Part shown: positions 1-8,931 of the stretch, piece after piece
How the letters are laid out: every line of letters begins with the position of its first letter
How positions within the stretch are numbered: position 1 is the first letter of the stretch
Assembly: GCA_017400135.1 (NCBI GenBank)
Contig: JAFPVJ010000017.1
Location: 96,118-160,117, forward strand
Direction of reading: 5' to 3'
DNA: 64,000 bases
Origin: Bacteroidales bacterium
GTDB lineage: Bacteria > Bacteroidota > Bacteroidia > Bacteroidales > UBA932
Made by a program: the position numbers and the translations under genes
The notes under the pieces: generated by a model
Databases searched by the model: none
Told to the model about the DNA's origin: nothing
The model's input: the letters and a program-made list of their open reading frames with translations, nothing else

Positions 1-858
1 AAGGACCTGCTGGGGGCTGATGTATGCCTGGTCTCCGACACGACGATGATTTCCGACAAGGTACCTTCGATCAACTGCGGCATGCGCGGCATGGCGTACC
101 TGGAAGTCAAGGTCACGGGGCCCAACAAAGACCTGCATTCCGGGCACTACGGGGGCGCGGTGGCCAATCCCATCACTACGCTCTGCGAGCTGATCGCTTC
201 TCTGCACGACGCCGACGGGCGCGTGGCGATTCCGGGCTTCTACGATGATGTCGTGGAACTTTCGGCGGAGGACCGGGCCCAGCTGGCGCGGGCGCCGTTC
301 GACCTGGATGAATACAAGGCTTTCCTGGATATCGCCGAGGTGAAAGGGGAGAAGGGCTATACCACGATGGAGCGCACCGGCATACGCCCCTGCCTGGACG
401 TCTGCGGCATCTGGGGCGGCTACACCGGCGAGGGCGCCAAGACCGTCCTGCCCAGCGAGGCGCACGCCAAGGTATCGATGCGGCTTGTTCCGAACCAGGA
501 CAGCGCCCGCATCACTTCATTGTTCTGTGAACATTTGAAGCGCATCGCTCCGCCCTATGTCAAAGTGGAAGTCACGCCCTTCGAGGGCGGCGACGGATTC
601 TTGATCCCGATTACGTCAGACGCCTTCCAGGCAGCTTCCCGCGCCATGGGGGAGGTCTACGGCATCGAGCCCGTGCCCAGCCGCGGCGGCGGCAGCATCG
701 CCGTTCTCGCCGAGGTCCAGAAGATCCTCGGCATCGACCCGCTCCTGATGGGCTTCGGCCTGGAGCGCGACACCATCCATTCCCCGAACGAGAGCTACCT
801 GCTGCGGCAGTTCTTCGCAGGGATGGAGTCCATCGCTTTGTTCTACAAGTATTTCTGA
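1..858 (+). CDS. M20-family dipeptidase, 5' truncated by window edge
   Basis: Zinc-dependent M20 peptidase of the cytosolic dipeptidase branch, which hydrolyses short peptides. The reading frame is open from base 1, so the start lies outside the window; 285 codons are visible. An internal ATG at base 46 is not the true start because the upstream codons continue the family pattern. Visible family features are LHSGHYGG in the lid or dimerisation domain, the segment IPGFYDDV, and a C-terminal IHSPNES whose His is a metal ligand in the family. The gene ends directly against the convergent racemase-like gene with no space for a terminator. Family assignment is firm; substrate is not defined. Confidence 0.9.
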   Translation, partial: KDLLGADVCLVSDTTMISDKVPSINCGMRGMAYLEVKVTGPNKDLHSGHYGGAVANPITTLCELIASLHDADGRVAIPGFYDDVVELSAEDRAQLARAPFDLDEYKAFLDIAEVKGEKGYTTMERTGIRPCLDVCGIWGGYTGEGAKTVLPSEAHAKVSMRLVPNQDSARITSLFCEHLKRIAPPYVKVEVTPFEGGDGFLIPITSDAFQAASRAMGEVYGIEPVPSRGGGSIAVLAEVQKILGIDPLLMGFGLERDTIHSPNESYLLRQFFAGMESIALFYKYF

Positions 859-1620
859 TCAGTCGTACAGCTCCCGGATGCAGGCGTCAGCCAGCGCTTC
901 GAGGGAAGAGATGCAGCCTTCGGCGGGGAGGCCCGTGTAGCCGTAGGCGATAGGGATCTCGGTGCAGGCGGCGACAATGGGAATGTTGCGTACGGACCAG
1001 AGTTTCAGGCAGACGGCGCGCATCAGTGCGCCGGCTTCTTCGTAGCGGCCTGCCTTCACGGTATTGATCACTTCCTGGACATCGTTCTTCGTTTCTTCAT
1101 CCGGCACGACGAAGGAATAACCGCTCCGGGCGGCGTTGTCCTGGAAGATGCCGGCCTTGATCGTTCCCAGGGTGGCTGTCAGCCAGGCGCCTTCGGGCGA
1201 CCGCTCGCGGGCCGACCGCACCGTCTCGTCGATGATGTGGATCAGCGGCCGCCTCAGTGAATCCCGGAAATGGTCGATGTAGTAGTGGGCCGTGTTGCAG
1301 GTGACGCACAGGATGTCCGCGCCCCAATCGGTCAGCAACTCCAGTCCCGAGCGCAGCGCAGGCTCCGGATCCTCTCCGAAGCCGAAAATGAAATCGTTGC
1401 GGTTCGGCGTCTGGGGCTGGGAGAGCAGGATGACCCGGGGATGCTCCTGATCGACCGTCGCCGGTGCCTTGACGACCAGCAGACGCATGAAGTCGGCCGA
1501 AGCCGCCGGGCCCAGACCGCCCAGCACGCCGAGGGTCTTGCCATTATACTTAGGCGTCTGCCCCGCCACGCCCAGGGAGAGCGCGAGAAGGGCAGACGCA
1601 AGGATCAGAAATCTTTTCAT
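859..1620 (-). CDS. Exported aspartate/glutamate racemase-like protein
   Basis: Asp/Glu racemase superfamily, 253 aa. These enzymes invert the alpha carbon of acidic amino acids with two cysteines and no cofactor. Both cysteine motifs are present: CNTAH (Cys108) and ACTEIP (Cys219), with the N-terminal GGLGPAAS loop. Unusually, the first 20 residues form a Sec signal peptide (MKRF, then a Leu/Ala-rich core, then VAG-Q), and the mature part starts just before the first strand of the enzyme. It follows kbl by 10 bases on the same strand and probably shares its transcript. Racemase fold and export signal are visible; a periplasmic site and acidic amino-acid substrate are inferred. Confidence 0.82.
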   Translation of the reverse strand: MKRFLILASALLALSLGVAGQTPKYNGKTLGVLGGLGPAASADFMRLLVVKAPATVDQEHPRVILLSQPQTPNRNDFIFGFGEDPEPALRSGLELLTDWGADILCVTCNTAHYYIDHFRDSLRRPLIHIIDETVRSARERSPEGAWLTATLGTIKAGIFQDNAARSGYSFVVPDEETKNDVQEVINTVKAGRYEEAGALMRAVCLKLWSVRNIPIVAACTEIPIAYGYTGLPAEGCISSLEALADACIRELYD

Positions 1621-1630
1621 AAAGGCGGAA

Positions 1631-2818
<1,188 letters not shown>

Positions 2819-2847
2819 AATTGATTAAAGTTTTAGTTTCATCCTTA

Positions 2848-2865
2848 CAAAATTACTCAAAAATA
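2848..2865 (-). promoter_or_regulatory. Candidate kbl promoter (two overlapping -7 boxes)
   Basis: On the minus strand TATTTTTG (2865-2858) and TAATTTTG (2855-2848) both match the Bacteroidota -7 consensus TAnnTTTG upstream of kbl. Only one may be used. The region abuts the opposing tdh promoter at 2869-2876. Confidence 0.55.
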
Positions 2866-2868
2866 GTG

Positions 2869-2876
2869 TATTTTTG
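2869..2876 (+). promoter_or_regulatory. Candidate tdh promoter -7 box
   Basis: TATTTTTG matches TAnnTTTG and lies 23 bases before the chosen ATG. It is separated from the opposing kbl -7 box by three bases, so the two divergent promoters probably compete or are co-regulated. Confidence 0.55.
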
Positions 2877-2899
2877 TATGCTTTATTGCTCATTTGATG

Positions 2900-3856
2900 A
2901 TGAAAAATATTTTAGTGATCGGTTCCACCGGCCAGATCGGTTCCGAACTGACTATGATTCTTCGCAAAACCCATCCTGAAGGAACCGTCGTCGCGGGTTA
3001 CATTCCCGGAGCGGAGCCCAAGGGTGAGTTGCTCGAGAGCGGCCCCTCCGAAGTGGCGGACGTCCGCAACGGGCAGCAACTCTCCGACATCGTCGGGAAG
3101 TATCGCATCGATACGATTTACAACCTGGCCGCCCTGCTTTCCGCCGTCGCGGAGCGCAAGCCCCTGATGGCCTGGGACATCCAGATGAACGGCCTCCTGA
3201 ACATCCTGGAGGTCGCCCGGGAAAATGGTTGCGCCGTGTTCACGCCGAGTTCCATCGGTTCCTTCGGTCCCTCTACTCCCAAGACGGATACCCCCCAGGA
3301 TACGATCCAGCGTCCGACGTCGATGTACGGCGTCACCAAGGTTGCGACCGAGCTCCTGAGCGACTATTATCACAGCAAATATGGCCTGGATACGCGTTCC
3401 GTGCGCTTCCCGGGCCTTATTTCTTATACGACCCTGCCCGGCGGCGGCACGACCGATTATGCCGTGGAAATCTATTACGCGGCGGTGAAAGGCGAGGAGT
3501 TCGTCTGTCCGATCGCAGCGGGTACGTTCATGGACATGATGTATATGCCCGATGCGCTCCGGGCCGCCATCGAAATCATGGAGGCGGATCCCGCGCGTCT
3601 GATTCACCGCAATTCCTTCAACATCGCTTCGATGAGCTTCGATCCCGAGATTCTGGCCGCTGCCATCAGAAAGGAGATCCCGGATTTCAAGATGCGTTAT
3701 GAGGTCGATCCCGTGCGGGAGGCCATCGCCCAGAGCTGGCCGGACCGGATGGACGACAGCTGTGCCCGTGCCGAGTGGGGCTGGGCTCCGCGCTACGACC
3801 TCGAGACGATGACGAAAGATATGATTGTCAACCTGAAAAAGAAATTGCAGCCATGA
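2900..3856 (+). CDS. tdh: L-threonine 3-dehydrogenase, SDR (epimerase-like) type
   Basis: NAD-dependent extended short-chain dehydrogenase, 318 aa, which oxidises L-threonine to 2-amino-3-ketobutyrate. The nucleotide-binding glycine motif GSTGQIG is at the N terminus and the catalytic Tyr/Lys pair is in MYGVTKVATELL. The frame also opens at TTG 2894 and ATG 2897; ATG 2900 gives MKNILVIG, the usual start of the family. It is divergent from kbl, its pathway partner. The stop overlaps the start of the following phosphohexomutase (ATGA at 3853-3856), implying coupled translation. The epimerase-like type rather than the zinc MDR type of E. coli Tdh is clear from the fold motifs. Confidence 0.88.
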   Translation: MKNILVIGSTGQIGSELTMILRKTHPEGTVVAGYIPGAEPKGELLESGPSEVADVRNGQQLSDIVGKYRIDTIYNLAALLSAVAERKPLMAWDIQMNGLLNILEVARENGCAVFTPSSIGSFGPSTPKTDTPQDTIQRPTSMYGVTKVATELLSDYYHSKYGLDTRSVRFPGLISYTTLPGGGTTDYAVEIYYAAVKGEEFVCPIAAGTFMDMMYMPDALRAAIEIMEADPARLIHRNSFNIASMSFDPEILAAAIRKEIPDFKMRYEVDPVREAIAQSWPDRMDDSCARAEWGWAPRYDLETMTKDMIVNLKKKLQP

Positions 3857-5268
3857 CCCTGATCAAGTCGATCTCCGGCATCAGAGGAACGATCGGCGGC
3901 CGGCCCGGCGAGGGCTTGTCGCCGATTGACATAGTTAAGTTTACCTATGCGTATTGCGCGAAGCTGCGCGAGCGCAGGCCCCACCCGGACGGCGCCCGCT
4001 ACAAGGTGGTCGTCGGCAAGGATGCGCGCCTCAGCGGCGAGATGGTGGAGCAGTTGGTCTGCGGCACGCTGGTCGCTTGCGGCGTAGATGTAGTGAAGGC
4101 CGGATTCGCATCGACTCCTACGACGGAGATGGCGGTTGTTTTCGCCGGGGCGGATGGCGGTATCATCTTGACCGCTTCTCACAATCCGAAGCAATGGAAT
4201 GCGCTCAAGCTCCTGAACGAACGGGGTGAGTTCCTCAATGCTGCGGAAGGCCAGGCCATCCTGGACTGCGCCGAAAGCGGCGAATTCGACTTCGCGCCCG
4301 TAGAGGAACTGGGCCGCATCACGGAGCATGACTTTACGGAAGAGCATCTGGATGCCGTGCTGGCGTTGGAAGATGTCGACGCGGATGCGATCCGTGCCGC
4401 CGGTTTCAAGGTGGTCGTGGATGCGGTCAACAGCGTCGGCGGTCTGATCATGCCGCGTCTGCTGGAGCGCCTGGGCGTGGAATGCATCCGGCTCAATTGC
4501 GAGCCTACGGGTGATTTCGCCCATAATCCGGAACCGCTTCCGGCGAATCTGAAGGAACTCAGCGAAACGGTCATCCGTGAGCGGGCGGACCTGGGTGTGT
4601 CGGTCGATCCTGATGTGGACCGTCTTGCCCTGATCTGCGAGGACGGAGAACCTTTCGTCGAAGAGAATACGCTGGTCGCCGTAGCTGACTATCTTCTGGA
4701 ACGTGCCGCGGAGCGGGGTGTGAAGCCTTTGCGGACCGTGTCCAACCTTTCATCCAGCCGTGGCCTGCGCGATGTGACGGAGCGTCACGGCGGTGAGTAT
4801 TTCGCCGCTGCTGTGGGAGAGGTCAACGTCACCACCAAGATGCACGAGGTCGGCGCTCTGATCGGCGGCGAAGGGAACGGCGGCGTCATCTATCCTGCCA
4901 TCCACTACGGCCGTGACGCGATGGTGGGCGTGGCGCTCTTCCTGAGCAGCCTGGCTCGTAAGCGCGTGACAGTCTCTGCACTGAAAGCTTCGTTGCCGCA
5001 GTATGCGATTGTCAAGAACCGCATCGACCTTTCCGATCCTGCTCTGATCGACCGCATCCTGAAGGCGATGAAGGAGCACTATGCTGCGGAGAAGATCAAC
5101 GACATCGACGGGGTGAAGATCGATTTTGAAGCGACCCGCCGCTGGGTCCACTTGCGCCGTTCCAATACCGAACCTATCATCCGTATCTATGCCGAGGCCC
5201 CGACCGTCTCGGAGGCCGAGGCGCTTGCGGCTGAAGTCAAAGCGTTGTCACAGAAGATCATAGGCTGA
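3853..5268 (+). CDS. glmM: Phosphohexomutase (phosphoglucosamine/phosphomannomutase family)
   Basis: Alpha-D-phosphohexomutase, 471 aa from ATG 3853, which overlaps the tdh stop by four bases. The catalytic phosphoserine loop is TASHNP (Ser109), the metal loop is DPDVDR, the sugar-specificity loop is GGEGNGG and the phosphate-binding loop is RRSNTEPIIRIYAE. The GEGNGG loop and overall length fit the GlmM-like group, which makes glucosamine-1-phosphate for UDP-GlcNAc and the cell wall. Other phosphohexose substrates cannot be excluded. The following DUF1343 gene overlaps its stop by one base, which hints at a cell-wall link. A longer open frame from 3775 is only the overlap with tdh. Confidence 0.85.
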   Translation: MTLIKSISGIRGTIGGRPGEGLSPIDIVKFTYAYCAKLRERRPHPDGARYKVVVGKDARLSGEMVEQLVCGTLVACGVDVVKAGFASTPTTEMAVVFAGADGGIILTASHNPKQWNALKLLNERGEFLNAAEGQAILDCAESGEFDFAPVEELGRITEHDFTEEHLDAVLALEDVDADAIRAAGFKVVVDAVNSVGGLIMPRLLERLGVECIRLNCEPTGDFAHNPEPLPANLKELSETVIRERADLGVSVDPDVDRLALICEDGEPFVEENTLVAVADYLLERAAERGVKPLRTVSNLSSSRGLRDVTERHGGEYFAAAVGEVNVTTKMHEVGALIGGEGNGGVIYPAIHYGRDAMVGVALFLSSLARKRVTVSALKASLPQYAIVKNRIDLSDPALIDRILKAMKEHYAAEKINDIDGVKIDFEATRRWVHLRRSNTEPIIRIYAEAPTVSEAEALAAEVKALSQKIIG

Positions 5269-6332
5269 TGTTTTCCTTCCGGACCACCCCGATCGGGGAC
5301 CAGTTGGACAAGGCGCTGCGCGATGGCCGCGTCGGCGTGTTCAGCACCCAGAACAGCTGGGATGTGTCGGCGGACCGCTACCTCTCGGACCTGTTCCGCG
5401 AGCGGGGCAACCTGGCCGCCCGTTTCGTACCCAGGGAGACCGAGTTGACACCCGGCACCAACCATATCGAGTTCGATCCGGAACAGTTGCAAGGCCTTTC
5501 CGCCGTGGTGGTGGAGATCCAGGACGTCGGTTCCCGTTATTTCAATTACACGCGTGACGTGCTGCGGCTGATGTCTGTGCTGGCCGGGATGGAGGAGGCG
5601 CCCGCCTTGTATGTAGTGGACCATGTCAATCCCGCCGGTCGTGTCGTGGAAGGGACCATCCCGGTGGTGGATTCCGATCCCTGGACGCCGCGGGTCGCGC
5701 ATCGGCACGGTCTCACGCTGGGCGAGCTGTGCCATTTGTATTATAACGAGATCGGCGCCCGGTTCGCCCTGCACATCGTTTCTGCGCTGGCAGGGGAGTC
5801 CAACAAAGTCCTCCTGCCCTGGACCATCGCGCCGGCCTCCGACATCCCGGGGATGTTCACCTGCCTGATGTACAGCGGGGGAGCGCTCTGGAACAACACG
5901 ACCGTCACGCCCGCCATCGGCACGGCGCGTCCCTACGAGTATGTCGGCGCTCCGTTCGTCAAGACGGCGGACATCCCGACCCTGCCTTCGCCCGAAGGCG
6001 TGATGCTGCGCCCCTGCAATTTCACTCCGTCCGCAGGTCGTTATGCCGGCGAAAAGTGTTTCGGCTTCCAGATCATGCTGGGTCCGGGGGCCGAGTACCA
6101 TTCGTTCCTGCATACGGTGCTGCTGATGCGCTGCTTCCGGGCCCGCTATTCGCAGTTTGAGTTCGAGGATCTGTTCTGGCGCAAACTGGCGGATCCGGTG
6201 GTGGAGGCGTACCTGAAGGAGGAGATCACCTTCGACGTGGTGCAGGAGCATGTCAAGCTGGAAGAGCAGAAGTGGATTCGGAAGGCCAAGCGCTACTGTT
6301 TGTACGACGACGCCCCTTATCGCATGAAATAA
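5268..6332 (+). CDS. DUF1343 (NamZ-like) protein without signal peptide
   Basis: 354 aa protein of the DUF1343 family, whose characterised members (NamZ) are exo-beta-N-acetylmuramidases acting on peptidoglycan fragments. Family motifs seen are VEIQDVGSRYFNYT, a following VNPAGR-VVEGTIP segment, and HGLTLGEL. Characterised members and most Bacteroidota copies are exported; this one starts directly with the domain and has no signal peptide or lipobox, and the start (TGATG overlap at 5266-5270) leaves no room for one. Coupling with the phosphohexomutase suggests cytosolic handling of amino-sugar fragments, but that is inference. An active-site check was not possible. Confidence 0.8.
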   Translation: MFSFRTTPIGDQLDKALRDGRVGVFSTQNSWDVSADRYLSDLFRERGNLAARFVPRETELTPGTNHIEFDPEQLQGLSAVVVEIQDVGSRYFNYTRDVLRLMSVLAGMEEAPALYVVDHVNPAGRVVEGTIPVVDSDPWTPRVAHRHGLTLGELCHLYYNEIGARFALHIVSALAGESNKVLLPWTIAPASDIPGMFTCLMYSGGALWNNTTVTPAIGTARPYEYVGAPFVKTADIPTLPSPEGVMLRPCNFTPSAGRYAGEKCFGFQIMLGPGAEYHSFLHTVLLMRCFRARYSQFEFEDLFWRKLADPVVEAYLKEEITFDVVQEHVKLEEQKWIRKAKRYCLYDDAPYRMK

Positions 6333-6363
6333 TTTGTTTTACAATTTTTTATTGCTATATTTG
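6333..6363 (+). promoter_or_regulatory. Promoter of L31 gene
   Basis: TTTG at 6333-6336 and TATATTTG at 6356-6363, separated by 19 bases, match the Bacteroidota -33 and -7 elements. The start codon is 36 bases downstream of the -7 box. Confidence 0.75.
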
Positions 6364-6399
6364 CGCCCACTTTTTGTACAAATAGTAATAATTAACACG

Positions 6400-6651
6400 A
6401 TGAAAAAAGGAATCCATCCCGAAACCTACCGTCTTGTAGCTTTCAAGGATATGTCAAACGAGGACGTGTTCATCACCCGCTCCTGCGCCACCACCAAGGA
6501 GACCCTGATGGTCGACGGCGTCGAGTATCCCCTCGTGAAGGTCGAGATTTCCAACACCTCTCATCCCTTCTACACTGGCAAGGTCAAGATCGTTGACACC
6601 GCCGGCCGCGTTGACAAGTTCTACCAGAGATACAAGAACCGCCAGAAATAA
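6400..6651 (+). CDS. rpmE2: Ribosomal protein L31, type B
   Basis: 83 aa ribosomal protein of the large subunit. It begins MKKGIHPETYRLVAFKD and contains SNTSHPFYTGK, both typical of the L31 B form. The zinc-binding cysteine set of type A L31 is absent: only one Cys is present, in RSCATT. The upstream open frame from 6334 is not part of the protein, because the promoter lies inside it and ATG 6400 gives the family N terminus. Monocistronic: strong promoter before it and an intrinsic terminator after it. Confidence 0.96.
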   Translation: MKKGIHPETYRLVAFKDMSNEDVFITRSCATTKETLMVDGVEYPLVKVEISNTSHPFYTGKVKIVDTAGRVDKFYQRYKNRQK

Positions 6652-6676
6652 TTTCTCGTGCGGCAACGATAGTGAA

Positions 6677-6708
6677 AATCCCGGACTCGGATGTCCGGGA
6701 TTTTTTTT
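6677..6708 (+). terminator. Intrinsic terminator after L31 gene
   Basis: GC-rich hairpin (AATCCCGGAC / GTCCGGGATT) with a six-base loop followed by a run of T up to 6708. It lies 25 bases after the L31 stop. Confidence 0.9.
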
Positions 6709-6715
6709 ATCTTTG
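6708..6715 (+). promoter_or_regulatory. Candidate galM promoter -7 box
   Basis: TATCTTTG matches TAnnTTTG and begins at the last T of the preceding terminator tract, 22 bases before the galM ATG. Confidence 0.6.
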
Positions 6716-6737
6716 GACAACCATTAACGTTTTTACC

Positions 6738-7781
6738 ATGGAGATCAAGAAAACCTTGTGGGGCAAGTCGCCCTGCGGACAAGACATTTGGAAATATACG
6801 ATGATCAATGCTTCCGGCGCGTACGTGGAGCTGGGCTCGGTCGGCGCCGCGATCGTGGGAGTATATGTCCCGGACCGGGAGGGCAAGCTGACGAATGTCG
6901 TGCTGAGCTATCCGGATGCGGCGTCCTATTTCGCCGACGGCCCCTGCGCCGGCAAGTGCCCGGGACGTTACGCCAACCGCATCGCGCGGGGTCATTTCAC
7001 CCTGGACGGCAAGGAATATACATTACCCGTCAATAATGCCGAGAACCACCTTCACGGCGGTCCCGAGGGCTTCCAGAACAAGGTGTGGGAGAGCCGCATC
7101 GTGGAGGACGGTGTCGAGTTCATGTATTTCTCCGAGGATGGGGAGGCCGGCTATCCCGGCAATCTCAAGGTCGTGGCGCATTATCGCTGGACTGAAGAGA
7201 ATGAACTGGAGCTTGCCTTCACGGCCGAGTGCGACGCGGCGACGGTCGTGAACCTCACGAACCACGTCTATTTCAACCTGAAGGGAGAAGGGAGTGCGCT
7301 GGACCATGAACTGCGGCTCAATGCTTCGGAGTATCTGCCGACTTATCCGGACCTGATTCCGGTCGGAGACAGCGAGCCCGTGGCGGGGACACCGATGGAT
7401 TTCGTGGTCGCCAAGCCGCTGGGCCGCGACATCAAGGCCCCGTTCCCGGCGCTGGAGTATGGCAAGGGCTATGACAACTGTTTCGTGATCGACGGGGCGA
7501 TGCCCGGGCAGATCCAGCTGGCCGCCGAACTGTACAGTCCGGATTCCGGCCGCCTGTTGGAGGTCCATACGACCCAGCCGGGCGTGCAGATCTATACCGG
7601 CAACTGGCTCGAGGGCTGCCCGGCGGGACCCGACGGGCGTGCCTGGCACGACTACGACGCCGTCGCGATCGAATGCCAGCACTATCCCGACTCGCCCAAC
7701 CACCCGGACTACCCGACGACGGTCCTTCGTCCCGGCGAAGTCTTCGCCGAGTCCATTATCTGGGCCTTCAAAGTGAAATAG
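6738..7781 (+). CDS. galM: Aldose 1-epimerase (galactose mutarotase)
   Basis: 347 aa mutarotase that interconverts alpha and beta anomers of hexoses. The catalytic His is in NLTNHVYFNLKG, the catalytic Glu is in VAIECQHYPDSPNHPDYP near the C terminus, and the substrate Arg is in GRYANRIARG. ATG 6738 is chosen because it gives the family start and lies just after the -7 box; the frame open from 6672 runs back through the terminator. No signal peptide, so cytosolic. Stands alone, with a multi-hairpin gap and tRNA-Phe after it. Confidence 0.93.
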   Translation: MEIKKTLWGKSPCGQDIWKYTMINASGAYVELGSVGAAIVGVYVPDREGKLTNVVLSYPDAASYFADGPCAGKCPGRYANRIARGHFTLDGKEYTLPVNNAENHLHGGPEGFQNKVWESRIVEDGVEFMYFSEDGEAGYPGNLKVVAHYRWTEENELELAFTAECDAATVVNLTNHVYFNLKGEGSALDHELRLNASEYLPTYPDLIPVGDSEPVAGTPMDFVVAKPLGRDIKAPFPALEYGKGYDNCFVIDGAMPGQIQLAAELYSPDSGRLLEVHTTQPGVQIYTGNWLEGCPAGPDGRAWHDYDAVAIECQHYPDSPNHPDYPTTVLRPGEVFAESIIWAFKVK

Positions 7782-7797
7782 GTACAAAACGATGGAT

Positions 7798-7857
7798 AGC
7801 CCGAAGGGCTGGGGAGTTTGAGGGGCATGCCCTTCAATGGGGTCCATGACCCCCAGC
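7798..7857. repeat. Cluster of small perfect hairpins in galM/tRNA-Phe gap
   Basis: Three short palindromes lie in tandem: AGCCC-GAA-GGGCT (7798-7810), GGGCATGCCC (7824-7833) and GGGGTC-CAT-GACCCC (7839-7853). An outer pair GCTGGGG / CCCCAGC (7808-7814 / 7851-7857) can close over the last two. No open reading frame of interest is present. It may be a diverged copy of the palindromic element near 58 kb, with which it shares CCCGAAGGG, but the match is short. Confidence 0.4.
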
Positions 7858-7862
7858 ATCGC

Positions 7863-7897
7863 AAAAAAGCAACGCCGAAACTCGGCGTTGCTTTTTT
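7863..7897 (-). terminator. Terminator of tRNA-Phe, usable from both sides
   Basis: Symmetrical hairpin GCAACGCCG / CGGCGTTGC flanked by six A on one side and six T on the other. On the minus strand it begins directly after the tRNA-Phe 3' end; on the plus strand it can end galM transcription. Confidence 0.9.
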
Positions 7898-7898
7898 G

Positions 7899-7971
7899 TG
7901 GTGCTGGTAGGAGTTGAACCGACGACACATGGATTTTCAGTCCATTGCTCTACCACCTGAGCTACAGCACC
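7899..7971 (-). tRNA. tRNA-Phe (GAA)
   Basis: 73-base cloverleaf on the minus strand. The acceptor stem is GGTGCTG / CAGCACC with discriminator A; the D arm contains AGCTCAGGTGGTAGAGC; the anticodon loop is CTGAAAA with anticodon GAA; the T arm contains GGTTCAACTCC. The CCA end is not encoded. It has its own promoter (7984-7991) and terminator (7863-7897). Confidence 0.96.
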
Positions 7972-7983
7972 CCGTTGGGATTG

Positions 7984-7991
7984 CAAAGGTA
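7984..7991 (-). promoter_or_regulatory. tRNA-Phe promoter -7 box
   Basis: On the minus strand TACCTTTG matches TAnnTTTG, 12 bases upstream of the tRNA 5' end. Confidence 0.7.
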
Positions 7992-8042
7992 GATATTTTT
8001 CTTGAAAGTCCAAATTTATTTCAAGTTTTTTCGGGAAAAGCA

Positions 8043-8050
8043 TAACTTTG
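8043..8050 (+). promoter_or_regulatory. Candidate -7 box just before GNAT-peptidase gene
   Basis: TAACTTTG ends five bases before ATG 8056. If used, the transcript would be leaderless or nearly so for that start; a second in-frame ATG lies at 8068. Confidence 0.55.
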
Positions 8051-8055
8051 GCGAA

Positions 8056-8928
8056 ATGAATCCTCCCATGCCGGAAGCTGCTTCCAGACAGGTCAGACAC
8101 ACGAAGAAGCGTGATATTCCGAGGCTTATGCTGCTTTTCGCACAGGCCCGGCAAACCATGCGCGCCGACGGCAACCTCTCGCAGTGGGCAGGCGATTATC
8201 CCAACGAAGAATCCATCCTGCGCGACATGGCGCGCAAGGTCAGTTATGTGATCGAGGAGGACGGAAAAGTTATCGGCACTTTCGCCTTCATTCCCGGCGT
8301 CGAGCCGACCTACCGGCGCATTTACCGCGGTCGCTGGCTGGACAAGGATACGCCCTACGGCACCATTCACCGCATCGCGGGGGATCCGGCCGGCACGGGG
8401 ATCTTTGCCACCTGCCTGGACTGGTGCTGGGAGCGCCTTCCCAACATCCGCATCGACACGCACCGGGACAACCGCATCATGCAGGCGCTGCTGAGCAAGC
8501 ACGGGTTCAGCTATTGCGGCATCATCTATCTCGCGGACGGGGCGGAGCGGCTGGCCTTCCAGCGAATGGCCGACGTCGAGCGCCTGCGCAAGGACGCCAA
8601 GCTACTCCTGCCGGCCCGCTGCCGCGCCCTGGCGGAACGTTATGGATTCACGCTGAACAAGGTCTTCGTCAAGCACAACCGCTCCAACTGGGGCAGCTGC
8701 TCCGCAAAGGGAAACGTCAACCTGAACCTCAACCTGGTGCGCATCCCAGCCGAGCTGCGCGACTACGTCATCCTCCACGAACTCTGTCACCTGCGGTATA
8801 TGAACCACGGCGAGGAATTCCACCGCCTGCTGGAAGCGATGTGCACCGACCTCCTGGGGGACAGTCTCCCCGACCGTCCCCTCCACGTCGCTTTCCGCCG
8901 CTGTCTCCGCGGCTACTGGCTGGTCTGA
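8056..8928 (+). CDS. Fusion of GNAT acetyltransferase and YgjP-like zinc metallopeptidase
   Basis: 290 aa two-domain protein. Residues about 12-175 resemble a GNAT N-acetyltransferase: a VSYVIEEDGKVIGTFAFIPG strand pair, IHRIAGDPAGTGIF, and IRIDTHRDNRIMQALLSKHG, a typical acetyl-CoA-binding end. Residues about 185-290 are a YgjP/WLM-type metallopeptidase with NWGSCSAKGN and the zinc motif HELCH (His241, Glu242, His245), followed by NHGEEFH. No signal peptide, so cytosolic. YgjP-like domains usually stand alone. The frame open from 8002 is upstream of the promoter box. Substrates of either domain are unknown. Confidence 0.82.
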   Translation: MNPPMPEAASRQVRHTKKRDIPRLMLLFAQARQTMRADGNLSQWAGDYPNEESILRDMARKVSYVIEEDGKVIGTFAFIPGVEPTYRRIYRGRWLDKDTPYGTIHRIAGDPAGTGIFATCLDWCWERLPNIRIDTHRDNRIMQALLSKHGFSYCGIIYLADGAERLAFQRMADVERLRKDAKLLLPARCRALAERYGFTLNKVFVKHNRSNWGSCSAKGNVNLNLNLVRIPAELRDYVILHELCHLRYMNHGEEFHRLLEAMCTDLLGDSLPDRPLHVAFRRCLRGYWLV

Positions 8929-8931
8929 TGT

